A DNA stretch of 64,000 bases from Albifimbria verrucaria (lineage: Eukaryota > Ascomycota > Sordariomycetes > Hypocreales > Stachybotryaceae), in contig JAHREC010000018.1 of the NCBI GenBank assembly GCA_020081605.1, positions 124,001 through 188,000 on the forward strand, written 5' to 3'. Within the stretch, counting starts at the first letter, position 1. The number at the start of each line of letters is the position of its first letter. Both the position numbers and the translations under genes were made by a program. The notes beneath the pieces were generated by a model that had not been told where the DNA came from, made no database searches, and saw only the letters and a program-made list of their open reading frames with translations. Of this stretch, positions 1-11,514 are shown in pieces.

Positions 1-34
1 GTGGTTTTACGGCTGAACCTCCCTCACACCAAGT

Positions 35-41
35 ATAAAAC
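35..41 (+). promoter_or_regulatory. TATA box of the galactose oxidase gene
   Basis: A TATAAAA motif lies about 90 bp before the ATG at 126, the same spacing seen ahead of several other secreted-enzyme genes in this window. Confidence 0.5.
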
Positions 42-125
42 TGGGTCATCCCGTCTGTTAGAACGGAGGTCGTTAGGTACAGCAACCGCCGATCTCTCAC
101 TTCTTAGGACATTTACCTTTGCAGC

Positions 126-2095
126 ATGGCCGGTGGCTTTCGCTCTCTAGGCTTAAGCCTCTTGTTCCTCGTCGAGGGTGTTCTATCTCAGACCTTTCCG
201 TATGCAAACATCATCAGCCGCACTGGCTGGACCGCTTCCGCCAGTAGCCAGCAGATCGGCAGTGAAGCATCCCGCGTGCTCGACGGTAATGGCACCACGC
301 TCTGGCACAGCGTCTACAGCCCTACCGTTGCTAGCCTCCCCACACGCTGACAATTGATATGAAACAAACCAACGTTATCAACGGCATCTCGTATCATCCG
401 CGTACTGACGGCAACAACAACGGAAACGTCTACAAGCACAGGATTGCCATCTCCAATGACGGCACGACCTTTACTAACGTAGCCAACGGCTACTATATTA
501 AGGACGAAACGGTCAAGTATTCTTTTTCAGCACCACCACGGCTCGCTATGTTCGTCTTATTGTGGAGAGCGAGTTCAACGGCAACCAATTTGCCAGCGCG
601 GCCGAGTTCAATGTTTACACTCCAGTGCCTGCTGTTCCGCTGGGTTCCTTCACTCCCCTCCCTCAAGCCAGGGCCGATGGGGCCAGACTATTGAGCTACC
701 TATCACTCCCGCTGCTGCTTCAATCACAGCCGATAACAAGGTCGTGTTCTGGTCGTCCTACCGTCCTGACAATTACGGCAGCGCCGGCAATACTACCTGG
801 ACTTCTACCTGGAACCCTATTAACAACGAGATTACCATCTTCGAGGTCACTAAACTTGCCCACAATATGTTTTGCCCCGGAATCTCCTCGATGCTGAAGG
901 CGTCGTCGTCGTGACCGGTGGCAACGGTGCCGAGAAGACGAGCAAGTACCGTCCTGCTACCGGTGACTGGGTCGCAGCGCCTCTCATGCAGCGCCCTCGC
1001 GGCTACCAGTCCCAAACCACCATCGGAGACGGCCGTATCTTTGTTATCGGTGGCTCCTGGAGCGGTGGTCGAGGTAACAAGCATGGTGAAGTCTATGACC
1101 CTGTGACCAATGCCTGGACTAAGCGCGATGGCTGTGTCGTGGATCGTATCGTCACCGGTGATCGGGCTGGTATTTACCGCGCAGACAACCACGCTTGGCT
1201 ATTCGCCTGGAAGTCCAACTCCATCTTCAACGCCGGCCCCAGCAAAGCTATGACATGGTTTAATATTACCGGCAACGGAGCCTGGGCTAACGGCGGGAAC
1301 CGTGGCGCTGATGCCGATGCCATGTGCGCCACGGCCGCTATGTACGATGCCGGCGCCGGTTTGATTCTGTCTGCCGGCGGCTCACCACACTACGACTCGT
1401 CGGACGCGACCAAGAGCACGCACATTATCAAACTTAACAATGTTGGTGCCGTCGCGACGGTGACCAAGATTGCCAACATGACCTACGCTCGCGCCTTCGC
1501 CAACAGCGTGATTCTTCCAGATGGCAAGGTCTTTGTCGTCGGTGGCCAGGCCATCCCCAAGCCGTTCCAAGATACCACCGCTGCTATGCCCGCCGAGCTC
1601 TGGGACCCCGCTACCAACACCTGGACCGTCATGGCTCCTATTAACGTGCCGCGTGTATACCATAGCGTTGCCCTCCTTCTGCCTGATGCTACCGTTATTG
1701 CTGGCGGCGGTGGTCTCTGCGGAAAAGGCTGCAAGCAAAACCATCCCGACGTGCAGGTCTGGACTCCACCGTATCTGCTCAACTCCAACGGCAGCCTTAA
1801 GACCCGGCCCACCATCGTCACCGTTTCAGCTACCTCTCTCAAGCCTGGCGCGACAATCATTATTACTACTAACGAAGCCGCCACCTTTTCCCTGGTCCGT
1901 TACGGTGCGACCACGCACACCGTTAATACTGACCAGCGCCGCGTCAAGTTGACTACTACCAGTGTTGGAAATCAGCATACGGCTGTGTTACCGAGTGATG
2001 CAGGTGTTTTACTACCTGGATATTGGATGTTGTTTGCGATTAACTCCGCCGGAACACCGAGTGTAGCAAAGCAGATTAAGATTCTGCTAAAGTAG
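126..2095 (+). CDS. Galactose oxidase-like copper radical oxidase (CBM32, kelch propeller, DUF1929)
   Basis: Probably a secreted copper radical oxidase (AA5) that oxidises a primary alcohol such as galactose C6 to an aldehyde and makes H2O2. An N-terminal signal peptide (cleavage near LSQTF) is followed by an F5/8-type C (CBM32-like) domain, a kelch propeller and a C-terminal DUF1929 domain. All copper and cofactor residues known from Fusarium galactose oxidase can be placed: the cross-linking Cys in FCPGIS, the Tyr in RGYQS, the stacking Trp in GGSWSGG, the Tyr-His pair in RVYHS and the His in THTVNTDQRR. The frame breaks four times, near 338-341 (CCCC), 523-527 (TTTTT), 668-669 (CC) and 886-887 (CC); each is repaired in principle by one extra base in the run. 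No break occurs after about 890. I see no intron. Either a draft-sequence artefact (favoured) or a young pseudogene. Confidence 0.88.
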
Positions 2096-2471
2096 AATAA
2101 CTAAGCTATATAAAGGAGTATAATAGTATGACAGACGTGAGGATCGTCTTCCCCATGCCTGGCATGCCTGGGCAGAAGAGAGCCTGGTCTTCACCACCAA
2201 GCCATTTCTGGCATGCTTTCGAGCCGAGCAGCCATATTCCGGTTCCCTGTTGCCGTCGAGTGAAGTAACCACTCCGCTGTGAGCCGTAGTCTATCGGAGT
2301 AAGCCAGTCAAGGACGGCAGTCTGCTCTTGGTCAAGTTGTCTACGGACAAGTTGACTGGTGTCTTTTTACTCCTAGCGGATAACAGCATTAGAACTTATA
2401 CAGGAAGCTCTGATTCAGTCTGATCCGAGAGAGCATCTGTAATCCGTTTCTCAGCCTCTACTTTGATAGGA

Positions 2472-3005
2472 TTAGCATCCTAATCTAACCCCCACTTCTA
2501 GAACTAGGTTCGCACTGCCGCAAACCTCCGGACAAGACATATGCTCGTCTCCAGCGTGCACAAAGGTTGCTTTATGCAGCCTATCGCTCGAAGCATCTGG
2601 CCGGTCGTGCTTCCTCCAGTGTTTTGGATTCTTTGCGGGAACCCCATTGATGGCGTCTCCAATATCATGGCCTTGGATTTCGTGCATAGCCCGTGATCGG
2701 CTGATTGCTGTCTGTACGGCGATCGGTGGTTGGTTCATATGCCCGGCGGTCTTAAAGCTCTTATTTTGGATCGAATGCCCATAATCGTATTGCGACACGC
2801 CGCCGTTGTCATAGCTGGGCGAGCTAACTACGATATCACCAAGGCGAATATCGTACCTTGTGGAAACGCCGCCGCCAATTCGACCATTGAGACAACCTTC
2901 GTATTGGAGAAGCTCTGTGTAAGGTCCTTCGTGACCGCTACGGCGTTAACGAGCCCGCATTGCCAACGTGACAAGACAGTAACGACAACATTGTATGCTC
3001 CAATG
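2472..3005 (-). pseudogene. Remnant of a PNP_UDP (phosphorylase) N-terminal domain of a fungal NLR-like protein
   Basis: On the minus strand the region encodes a piece resembling the nucleoside-phosphorylase-superfamily domain found at the N-terminus of many fungal NACHT/ankyrin or TPR proteins (STAND/NLR). Visible hallmarks are GRIGAYNVVV, IGGGVSTRYDIRLGDIVVS, then GGVSQYDYG and the ATFVHAGDEH and CPEVCG block. The frame changes once near 2870. There is no clear start upstream (the DNA turns AT-rich above 3010), and no NACHT or repeat domain follows downstream before the galactose oxidase end at 2095. This is therefore a truncated remnant. Assignment rests on motif memory of the family. Confidence 0.6.
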
Positions 3006-3159
3006 CGGCCTATAGCTTAGATATTGTATATTATGTGAAAGCTCTGGATACAATCTTTAATATAATATCTTATTTACAATAATCCTTTATTGTATATGTA
3101 TCGTATGCACTTTAAAGTCTGTTTGTAAGAGTTTATACATAGGATACTCTTAAATCAAT

Positions 3160-4113
3160 TTAACTAATCCAAAGAGTTGCAGGCTTACTCCTAATGATAG
3201 CAGGCAATCCTAAACGTGGATGGAGAGCAGGCTGGTCCGTAACATTTCCGCCAAGAGTGGTCCACCCAGACCAAGATGAGCCTGTCCATTGATTAACTTC
3301 ACAGGAGTTTAGATCTCCCTGTGCGATCAGGGTAATTCTTCCGCCTCCCCAGGCTATAGCCGCCGGATCAGATGCAAATCTACCACCCAGATTATACCAC
3401 GAAGATTGGGATGGCAACCATGAGTTCCCGTTCCATATCTTCTGTGCAATAGAATTACCAGAATTCCTAGCGAAGATGTCGATTTGGCCACTTGCGCGTG
3501 ACACAGGTACGATAGTACCCATGGCGAAACCTCCTAGGTTCTTCCAACTTTGGGCTGGTTGTGGGTCCCAAGAGGTTTCAGTCCATGACTTCTGATATAC
3601 AGCATTATTTGCGCCCTGGATGAAAATATCGAGGCGATTTGCTGACGTAGAAATAGCCTTAGGGAACTGAAGGTGATTCCACCAAGGTCCTCCCACCCAG
3701 CCACGCTGGGAAGCCACTGAGCGCCATCCCAGGCTTTGTGCCACACGGAATTGTCCATGCCGCGGACAAACAGATCTAGGCGGTTAGCTCCCCATGAGAC
3801 GGCGCTAATATCGCCGATGATTTGACCGCCCAGGCTTACCCAGTCAGACCACACACTGCCATTCCATGCTCTTTGGTAGCAGGCGTTATCGATGCCTACA
3901 CCAAAAATATCGATCCTATCGCTGCCCCAGGAGACAGCCGCGACATTGCTATATATAGTGCCTCCGAGAGACTGAAGAGCTGCTCCAGGAGGTACCCAGT
4001 CTGTGCCTGCACTGGGTTGAAACTTCTGGAGAACCTCACCTGTAGGTGATCTTACGAATATATCGTAACGTCCTGGTGTCCATGAGACCACAGCGGGTAC
4101 ACCTAGTAGTGTT
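3160..4113 (-). CDS. PLL-like / DUF346 repeat beta-propeller lectin
   Basis: About six repeats of the type R-x-D-[IL]-F-x-x-G-x-[DN]-N-x-x-x-x-[KR]-x-W are visible, for example [18 protein letters not shown] and [18 protein letters not shown], each followed by a W..LGG segment. This is the repeat of Photorhabdus lectin-type (PLL, DUF346) propellers, which bind fucose or related sugars; fungal copies exist. The frame breaks once at the GGG near 3662-3664 (CCC on the coding strand), again by one missing base. No ATG is in frame at the 5' end. A CACTACTAG sequence at about 4104-4113 could be a 3' splice site, so a first exon may lie upstream. I see no signal peptide in the readable part. Confidence 0.7.
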
Positions 4114-5754
4114 GTGTGAGGTTCATGTTTCAGAATTTACTTTATCCACTCACCGGAGAACTGGCCCCTATATTTTGCCAAGCCGCAGCTATGCTAGCAT
4201 AAATGCACAGAAAGCGAGAAGACAACATAGCGAACCAACGTGGGTACTATACACAATTATATTTGTTGATTCACAAGTTTAAGGAAATAACTTGTGAAGT
4301 ATGTCTTTGAGTGGAAGTGTGTCGTGCTCTGGAGAGGTTATTCTTTACTAGGAACCCTTCTATATATACTTTTCAGAATCATTAAGATACACTATATACC
4401 CTTATATTATCTGCCGAATACACTAAATAATCCTATAATAGTATAATACTGTGTCTATTCACTTACTTAGTAAAGAAACAAGTTACATTACTAATGTTAC
4501 ATCCTGAGTGGATTCATCGTAACGCTTTATTAATTACCGAGAGCATTCTAGTATATGCAAGTCACCAATATATGCACAGCATTAGCTTTCAGGTTCAGGT
4601 GGCAGATATATAATATTGCTTAATAGGGAGTTTATTATTTAATACTACCCTCCGCCTGTGGTCTAGGCTATTCGATGCCTCGTCCTCGTTTGCTAGCAGA
4701 TGTTTGTGTGGACAAGTGGCTCGGCTTCCTCGAGATGCTCTTCCACTTGTTTATGTCGTGATAAAGCCACCTATTGCATCTTACTCCTGAGTTATTATTG
4801 GAGACCTCGTAGCTGATTGCCTCGGTCACTGTAAGGGCCGTTTTCCTCTCTGGTCCGAACCAGCCTCTTGATACCCCGCTTGGTTCAGCAGGGCTGAAGA
4901 ACATTCCGGCATCATGCTTGAAGTGCAGAAAACCAAGGCTGACTGCGGCAGTATTCCTATTGCTGGATATTAATTATTCCTCTGATACTCGAGAGTAGAG
5001 TTCGATTCGGCGATACCTAACTTGACCCAAGGTCCCCTTTGGGTTTATTGCAGTAAGCTGAAAACCCTCGTTGAATACTGCTCCTTATACTTGCCGATTT
5101 ATAGGTAGATAAATTAATATATACTTTCAATAGCTATTATTAGTATAGATAAATAGTGATTAAATATTATAATTATTTCAAGTTATATTTAAAAAATAAG
5201 CTAATATAAATTTTAATTATATTAAGATATAAATTATAATTATTTAATAGTATAATATAGATTAAATAAATAATCTATATTATTAAAATGTAAAATAATC
5301 TTAAATATATTCTAAAATTCTTTAATATATTATATTTACTGTAAAGTAAAAAAGTAGCATAATAGACAGATAGTGACGAAATTAATTATAGTATAACCGG
5401 CCACTTGGTGAAATATATTTAACTATTCATACAACCAAGAGACAAATAGAGACAAGGGGTTATTCTTTATGCCCAATAATACAAGAAGAGCGAGGTTGCC
5501 TATGCCTATCGTATGAGGCAGTGAGCTTGCTTCTTAGTAAGCAGCCCTGTGCATCTTAATTTACTAGCCCATACGTGAAACTAGGTTCGGATTTATAGCA
5601 ATGTTTTTGTTATTTATATTGATGAAGCTAACTATAATATTGATTGCTTATGTATTAGAAGATTAAAGTTACGTGTCCGCTGGAAGGTAGCGTCGGAACT
5701 TTATGCATAATAGCTCTCCTGAGTGCACTCGAATCGTCCATTAGTTTGGAGGCA
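4114..5754. other. Gene-poor stretch with AT-rich core
   Basis: No supported gene. Roughly 5090-5400 is almost pure A/T with runs of TpA, typical of RIP-degraded repeats, and 4330-4640 is moderately AT-rich. The flanks show short open frames without recognisable motifs. Confidence 0.6.
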
Positions 5755-6053
5755 TTACTGGAAGGAGAAACATGAAATGTCAATACCTCGACAGCCTGAG
5801 AGAATAGGATGGTCCTTCAACGTTGAAACGCCATATTGCGCGGCGCACTGAATAAAGAGGATGAAGAACAAGGCGAGGGTGGCCATGGCGATGAGAAAGG
5901 CGATCATGGATTCGTGGTTCAGCCTGGTCCCTTGACGAACATGGTGAGTCTATAAGCGCTTGTATGATGCTTTGTAGCAATACCACCTCGACTTATAGCA
6001 TCATTGTCAAGACCGGTATTCGCCGGATGGTTGTGCCCAGTGCTAGTAGACAT
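5755..6053 (-). pseudogene. Possible small single-span membrane protein fragment
   Basis: On the minus strand a start at 6053 opens a frame of about 44 codons to a TGA at 5919-5921. One frame over, the sequence continues as LNHESMIAFLIAMATLALFF and a further hydrophobic stretch, a plausible transmembrane helix, to a stop near 5755. The two parts may be one broken gene. I recognise no family; coding status is uncertain. Confidence 0.22.
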
Positions 6054-7980
6054 GATGGCAACGGGGGCCGCGATGATGTTTAATTTGAGGGAGAGCTGGA
6101 AGTCGGTGAAGGATCGAGGCGGTGTCTAGCTAGGTGCACCAGTGGTGAGCAAGAGGAAGTCGAACTTCGAAATGACTCGAAGTGCTAGCACAGCTTATGA
6201 GGGTCAACCTCCACTCGGAATCTTCAAACGTCCTGCTTTATCCCACACCGCGTGGCTAGTAACTGCTATCATCCAAATGAATCCGTGGGGTCTGAGGCTG
6301 CGCTCAAAGACAGGAAAGTACCAGCAACCGATCGGTGAATTTAGTTGCAACCTCCAGTGGCGATTGCCTTGTGAAGTCTAGATCGTTGAGGCAAAGTGGT
6401 TCGTCCGATGGCGCCGCGGTAGTACAGTGGCCGTACTCTCACGCTTGGTAGAGCAGTTAAGTCCTGAGGATGTGGTGAAATAAGAATTTGAGGCGACGGT
6501 GATCAAACGTCCCCGTTGCAGCACTTATTATGTTACAACGACATGTCCGTGGAACTGAGGGAGGTGACAGACCGCCGGGTCTTCATGATTTCGTGCCGCA
6601 ACCATATTTCTCGCAATTATGGTTCTGCCCACACGATATCACTACCATAAACCGATAGCAGAGAATCCTGCAGTGGAAAAGCTTGGTTCTGTCTGCCACG
6701 GGAAGCATGTTTCAGCAGTGAGACCGATGTAAATTCCATGTCACGTTGCCATTGCTATCCGCACGCTGCGTTTCTCTACATCCCTTTGGGTATGGATTGT
6801 AAATGGGAGCCGAAAAGAAAAAACCTCAATGCTATGATAATATTACAATTGCCGGACTTCCAGCCTCTACGGAATGTAGTGTGCTGTGTGCCATGGATAC
6901 ATATGAAACGGAACTGTTTACATGTACCATTACCTGCAAGAGGCCTTGTTTCTATCATGACTGTTGCCAAATTCTGCGCAGAGCTAGTGCTTGGCCTGGA
7001 AAGGTAGCAGGCTGGCACATACGCGCCCTTGGTCCAAACCATCGAGTGTTTTCGATTAATCTAAACATTTGCCTTGAGATTGCACCAGGTCAGGCGACTG
7101 ATGATCCACCACGATATCAGGGGTATGTCTGAAGGTGTTGGCCAATGGCATCTGTCGGGTGTAACTAACTTGTTTCCAACTGCGTGCATGTGTGGGGTAC
7201 ACTACTTCTTCCATGTGATTGGGATGCACAGATATCCGTGAACGAACCGATCCACACGAAGCACGGCCGTGCGTAAAGGCAAGTCCGGGGAAGTGCGGGG
7301 CGGCGAATTACTTGATGGAGATTTATTTATTCGGAAGGACATCCGCCTCAGTGAGTTTTCTGTTCATGCTTGACACAAATAGGAGAGTCAGGCTTGCCGC
7401 GTCGATCCCTCGGCAAACTGCTTCATGGCTGCCAGCCGCCCTTTCACCGAACCGGAAGTGAAACCGACGCTTGCCTTGTACAGCGCCTTTCTCTGTTGAG
7501 CGCCATGACATAGGCAAATTGATCAGGAGGACAAGATTGGTCTTGTCCTGACCCCACCTGCTTACCCCTGCGATTGATCTTTTCCCACAGTTGAAATTGA
7601 GCGAGACTCCAACTCTGCATCCCCACGGCATCACGGCTCTGCCGTCTTCTGGGATTCTGGACTCGCTCGTATCAGACACGGAGTGTCGCTTCAACCCCTT
7701 CCCAACCTCCCACCCTCGCAGCCAGATTTCGCTTCCGCCTCTACTCACACTCGATAGCGCAGTCCAACCAGGGGCGCTAGCGCATGACCTCATGGTAAGG
7801 CCGTAAGAAGCATGTCAAACGTATCGTGCTCGTAGGAACAAATACGACCACAAACATTGTCGTGTTCCTTTTGTGGGGAAAAAGGCGCTTAATGTGTGAC
7901 GAACGATTTCTTTGTCCTGTCAGGATACAATGGCTCGAATCTGCGAACTTGGCCATTCGTCGGCTACCCTTGCTCCCTGA
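6054..7980. other. Stretch without a recognisable gene
   Basis: Balanced base composition with several short overlapping open frames on both strands (up to 156 codons at 7323-7793, minus). None shows a domain, signal peptide or conserved motif that I can support. Confidence 0.5.
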
Positions 7981-8935
7981 ATGTTAAAGTAAGGTAGTTA
8001 TATATAATAGTATTGAATATACCTTAAGCATCCATTATAACAAGTGTTCTGACCTATCTCATAGTCGAAACTTCCTTAATGTTATAAATAAAAGCAGTAG
8101 CTAGATTTATAGTTAACTGTTTAGATAAGGCAATATCCTGCTAAAGGTATAGTACATTATAGTAAAATAATACCCAGGTTAATTATCTAGCGATAAGTTG
8201 CTAAAGGCCCTTCTTAGGCTTGAGAGTAAGGAGATAGGTTTATATAAGCAGGCTAAGATAAGGTTTTTTCCCTAGGTTTAGGTATTATTATAATATCCAC
8301 TTTATAGAATACTTTTAGATAGTAGCTTATAGATAGATACTCTTAAAGGAAGTAAGAAATATTATTGCTTATAATATACTATAGAGTATATAGAAGCTTA
8401 ATTATACTTTATTAACGCTAGGGATATATTTCTAATTTATAATATTAAGTCTTTTACTTCTTTAATATTATATTTAATAAGAAGGGATTTCTTTTAATAA
8501 GTTTCTTAAAATCTAAGGATCTATTATATTATCCTTAATAACTTAATAATCTATAATAATATATTATAATACTCTATTTATATTATATAGAGTCTTATAT
8601 ACTATATTATTAACTTAAAATAATACAGGCTAAATATTATTATATAACTTTAACTACCTTATTACCTTAAAGATGAAGATATTATTAAAGAATATATTAA
8701 TTATTTTATGCTAGTAAAGTCTCTTTTCTCTCTTAATAATATATTAAAAGTCCTTCTTTACTATCTATATATCTTTATAGAAACTAAAAGGGTAAGCTCT
8801 CTTAATCACTCTATATTCTACAGCAGCGGTGGTGATTTATTCAGTCCAATAAAATACACTCCTAGTCTCCTTATATACTGGATACCTTGCTATATTCATA
8901 GCTCGCTGGAGTATATTAATAAGATCAGAAGTTAA
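7981..8935. repeat. AT-rich, RIP-like degraded block
   Basis: About 950 bp dominated by TATA, TTAA and TpA steps with no usable reading frame. The composition is unlike the flanking gene-bearing DNA and is what repeat-induced point mutation leaves of a transposon. The original element cannot be identified by eye. Confidence 0.55.
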
Positions 8936-11514
8936 GGCATCGAGTTAGTCGAGGTTAGAGACGTCTAATGGCATATCAGTGATAGCAGCATCAACAATCT
9001 CTATGCTTTGCCTCTTCAGTGGCGGAGACGCGGACTTCTCCGGGTCGTGCTGTTACGTGCCAGAACTCGGGTAAAGTTACATTCAGTATATAGTAGTCGG
9101 AAGTGGTAGCAAGATGGCCTTTGATAGTAGCTTCAGCTAATCCGATATAAGTCATGGGGTGGTTACACCGATATGGCCGACGCACTGCCAAGGAGATATC
9201 AATAGAAACACTCACCGTTGCGTTTCCTGCCTACGTGTTCTCTCGGTGCAATGACAAGTAGCCCAAATCAATATTCGACAGCTCCCCGCAACTTTTGATT
9301 TTGTGCGAGTCAAGCTGAAGCGTTTAACAGCGCACCCGCTTTTGTCATTGAATTGGGAGTTGACTACCAAATGCATGCCATAGCGTCACTTATTTGCAAA
9401 GCGAAGTTCCCGATGGCCACACTTCTGTGGAGCCGATGCATGTCGGGATCAGTGGTACTCCGATGTTGCATTTGGCAATGAGGAGAACTATTGTTTATCT
9501 CAAATTCAGGCATTTGACAAAAAGAGGTAAGCTCTTTTAACCCTATGACCTAGATCCCCACTTTAGCTGGTTACGGAGCATCACACATGGAAAGAAGCAT
9601 CGTGATTCAAGTTCAAGAGCAAATTCCTGCTATTAACGGTTCTCGTTATATCCGCCATGCCCTTTCATATCCACAGTGGCGCAGATAGAGCCCGTATGCC
9701 CTCGCGACACCCATCTCAGCCAGGGTCTTGGCAGCGTCGCACACTACCAGGCAGTTTCAGGATGTGGTCGTCAGCGGTGGTCAGGCAAGCTGTGAGGTCG
9801 AGCAAGGGAGTTGGGGGTTTATCAATGACAAAAAGCATACCATTTAATTCTTGAAGAGTTACATTGCGAGCTGTGTTATAGCTAGCGCTTCGCCGAAACA
9901 AGTGGCCCCGCCTCGTTGCAAACAGCGACATTCCCCGACGATAATCCTCATATGGTAGAAGTCTAAAGGGTCGGACCCACAAAAGACTGTTCCCCATGGG
10001 GAGGACTTACCTGCATACTATAAGATCTGGGGTAATACTTGCACCTATCTATGAGAGTACAATCGTGGTTAGCGCGACTCCTAGTTAAATTTCACTCAGA
10101 TATGAGCGATGAGGTGCTATCGGCATTCACAGAATCTCATGCTCACTATGAATGGAGTTTGGCTTACCAGATAGTTTGTGGCAATTCATAGCTTCTGCAC
10201 GAGAATGATGGATCCATGAGCATTTCCTGACTAATATTTGTACAGCGTGATCAATATTGTCCGCTAGGTAAACGGAACTGTTGGTTAGCTCTTTTACTCT
10301 CGTGAAGGCCCGCCCGAAGTCACTCGTCGTTGCTCTTGATACACGTCAGCACCACCAATTCTCTTCACTAACATTCCTGAATTTGATAATGATGTAATGT
10401 TTCTTGTCTACCGTGCCGAAAAGTGGTCCCTCCATCTCTCGCTGCATGTGTTATTAGCGTTTCATCGAAAAGCCGAAGACAATACTCGCCCACGCAGAGG
10501 CGAGCTTCCCGGGACAATAGTTCAACAGAAGTGTAGGATGATCCTGCCTAAGTTTGGTCATCTGACTGGATAATTACCCAGGAAGTTTTCCTGGAAACAT
10601 CAGATCAACACCTGTAAAGGAGTCAAATGCGGACGATCTGATTAGCGCCGGCGAACGAACCCTGCAGAGACGAGCGCGGTCAAGTCCAATCAAAGAAACC
10701 AAAGGATTAGCCGCTGTACCTCATTTGCCAGTCTGAAAAATAGGACAAGTAAATGTCTATGGCACATGAAGATCATGGAGAAAATGCATTGCTTGAGCTT
10801 CCGTAAGTCCCCGAAGCTGCTAGATTTTATTCGGCTCAGGTTTACGCCCACTTCATCTGACCTGGTACCACTGGATCTTCTTCGAAGGAGGTAGAATAAC
10901 CCGGAATGAACTTACAAGAGGTCTGTGAGGTTTACAAAATACAACTTTTAGCTATGGGAGAGATCTGGTGGAGCTCCATCGACTTCGCAACTTGACTTTC
11001 AAGGTGCACCCTTTATCAGAGCTCGTTTGCCTTTTCATCCATTATCAGGCATTATTGACCTGGTTTCTCACAGCACCGATGCAAATGAACCTCATATGGT
11101 TGATGCATAAGAACGCGTGTCGATCCTGTTAGCCATCCCACGGGGAGTGTCGGTTAATGATGTATTTTGTCATAGGTTCGGAGCCCAAGGCATTAGGGGT
11201 GCTCGGACAAGGCGGCTTCGGACGGCTCTTTCCTCCGTGACATGATCACGCTGTGTGGCTTATTGTTACATTTATTGACTTTACTAACTTTCAAATGCAA
11301 CAGCTAGCATCGGGAAGGAAATACATGAATCGGGCCGGGTGAGAACCTCGAGTTGCTGAACGGTTCTGCCGAGTTAACTATAAAATACAGAAGAACAACC
11401 GCCAAAAAGACAAAGCAAAGAATAGATAACCAAAGTTTGACAATCACCACCAAGTTTTCGGTGAGATAACAAAGAGCATTTACTCAGGACAATTCTTGGA
11501 ATCCATACGACGAT
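8936..11514. other. Non-coding or unrecognised stretch, with one short dispersed repeat
   Basis: No conserved coding signal found on either strand. A degenerate repeat at about 9913-9999 has a second copy at about 46162-46320 (listed separately). Confidence 0.5.
9913..9999. repeat. Short dispersed repeat, copy A
   Basis: Two conserved blocks, CCTCGTTGC..AACAGCGACA..TCCCCG and CAAAAGAC..TTCCCC.TGGGGA, occur in the same order and orientation at about 46162-46320. The spacer is about 45 bp here and about 95 bp there. The second block has the near-palindromic TTCCCCATGGGGA core. Origin unknown; it may be remains of a mobile element or of a shared decayed exon. Confidence 0.5.

Noticed and set aside
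126..900. Introns as explanation for the galactose oxidase frame changes
   Set aside because: The protein sequence is continuous with the known family across each break, leaving no room for introns; a one-base change fits better.
6410..6470. tRNA-like start (GGTAGTACAGTGG with a GC-rich lead)
   Set aside because: No B box (GGTTCGANTCC-like) or acceptor-stem complement could be placed downstream.
7323..7793. 156-codon open frame on the minus strand
   Set aside because: No motif, biased toward Arg/Trp/Ser, and overlapped by other frames; looks like a chance frame.
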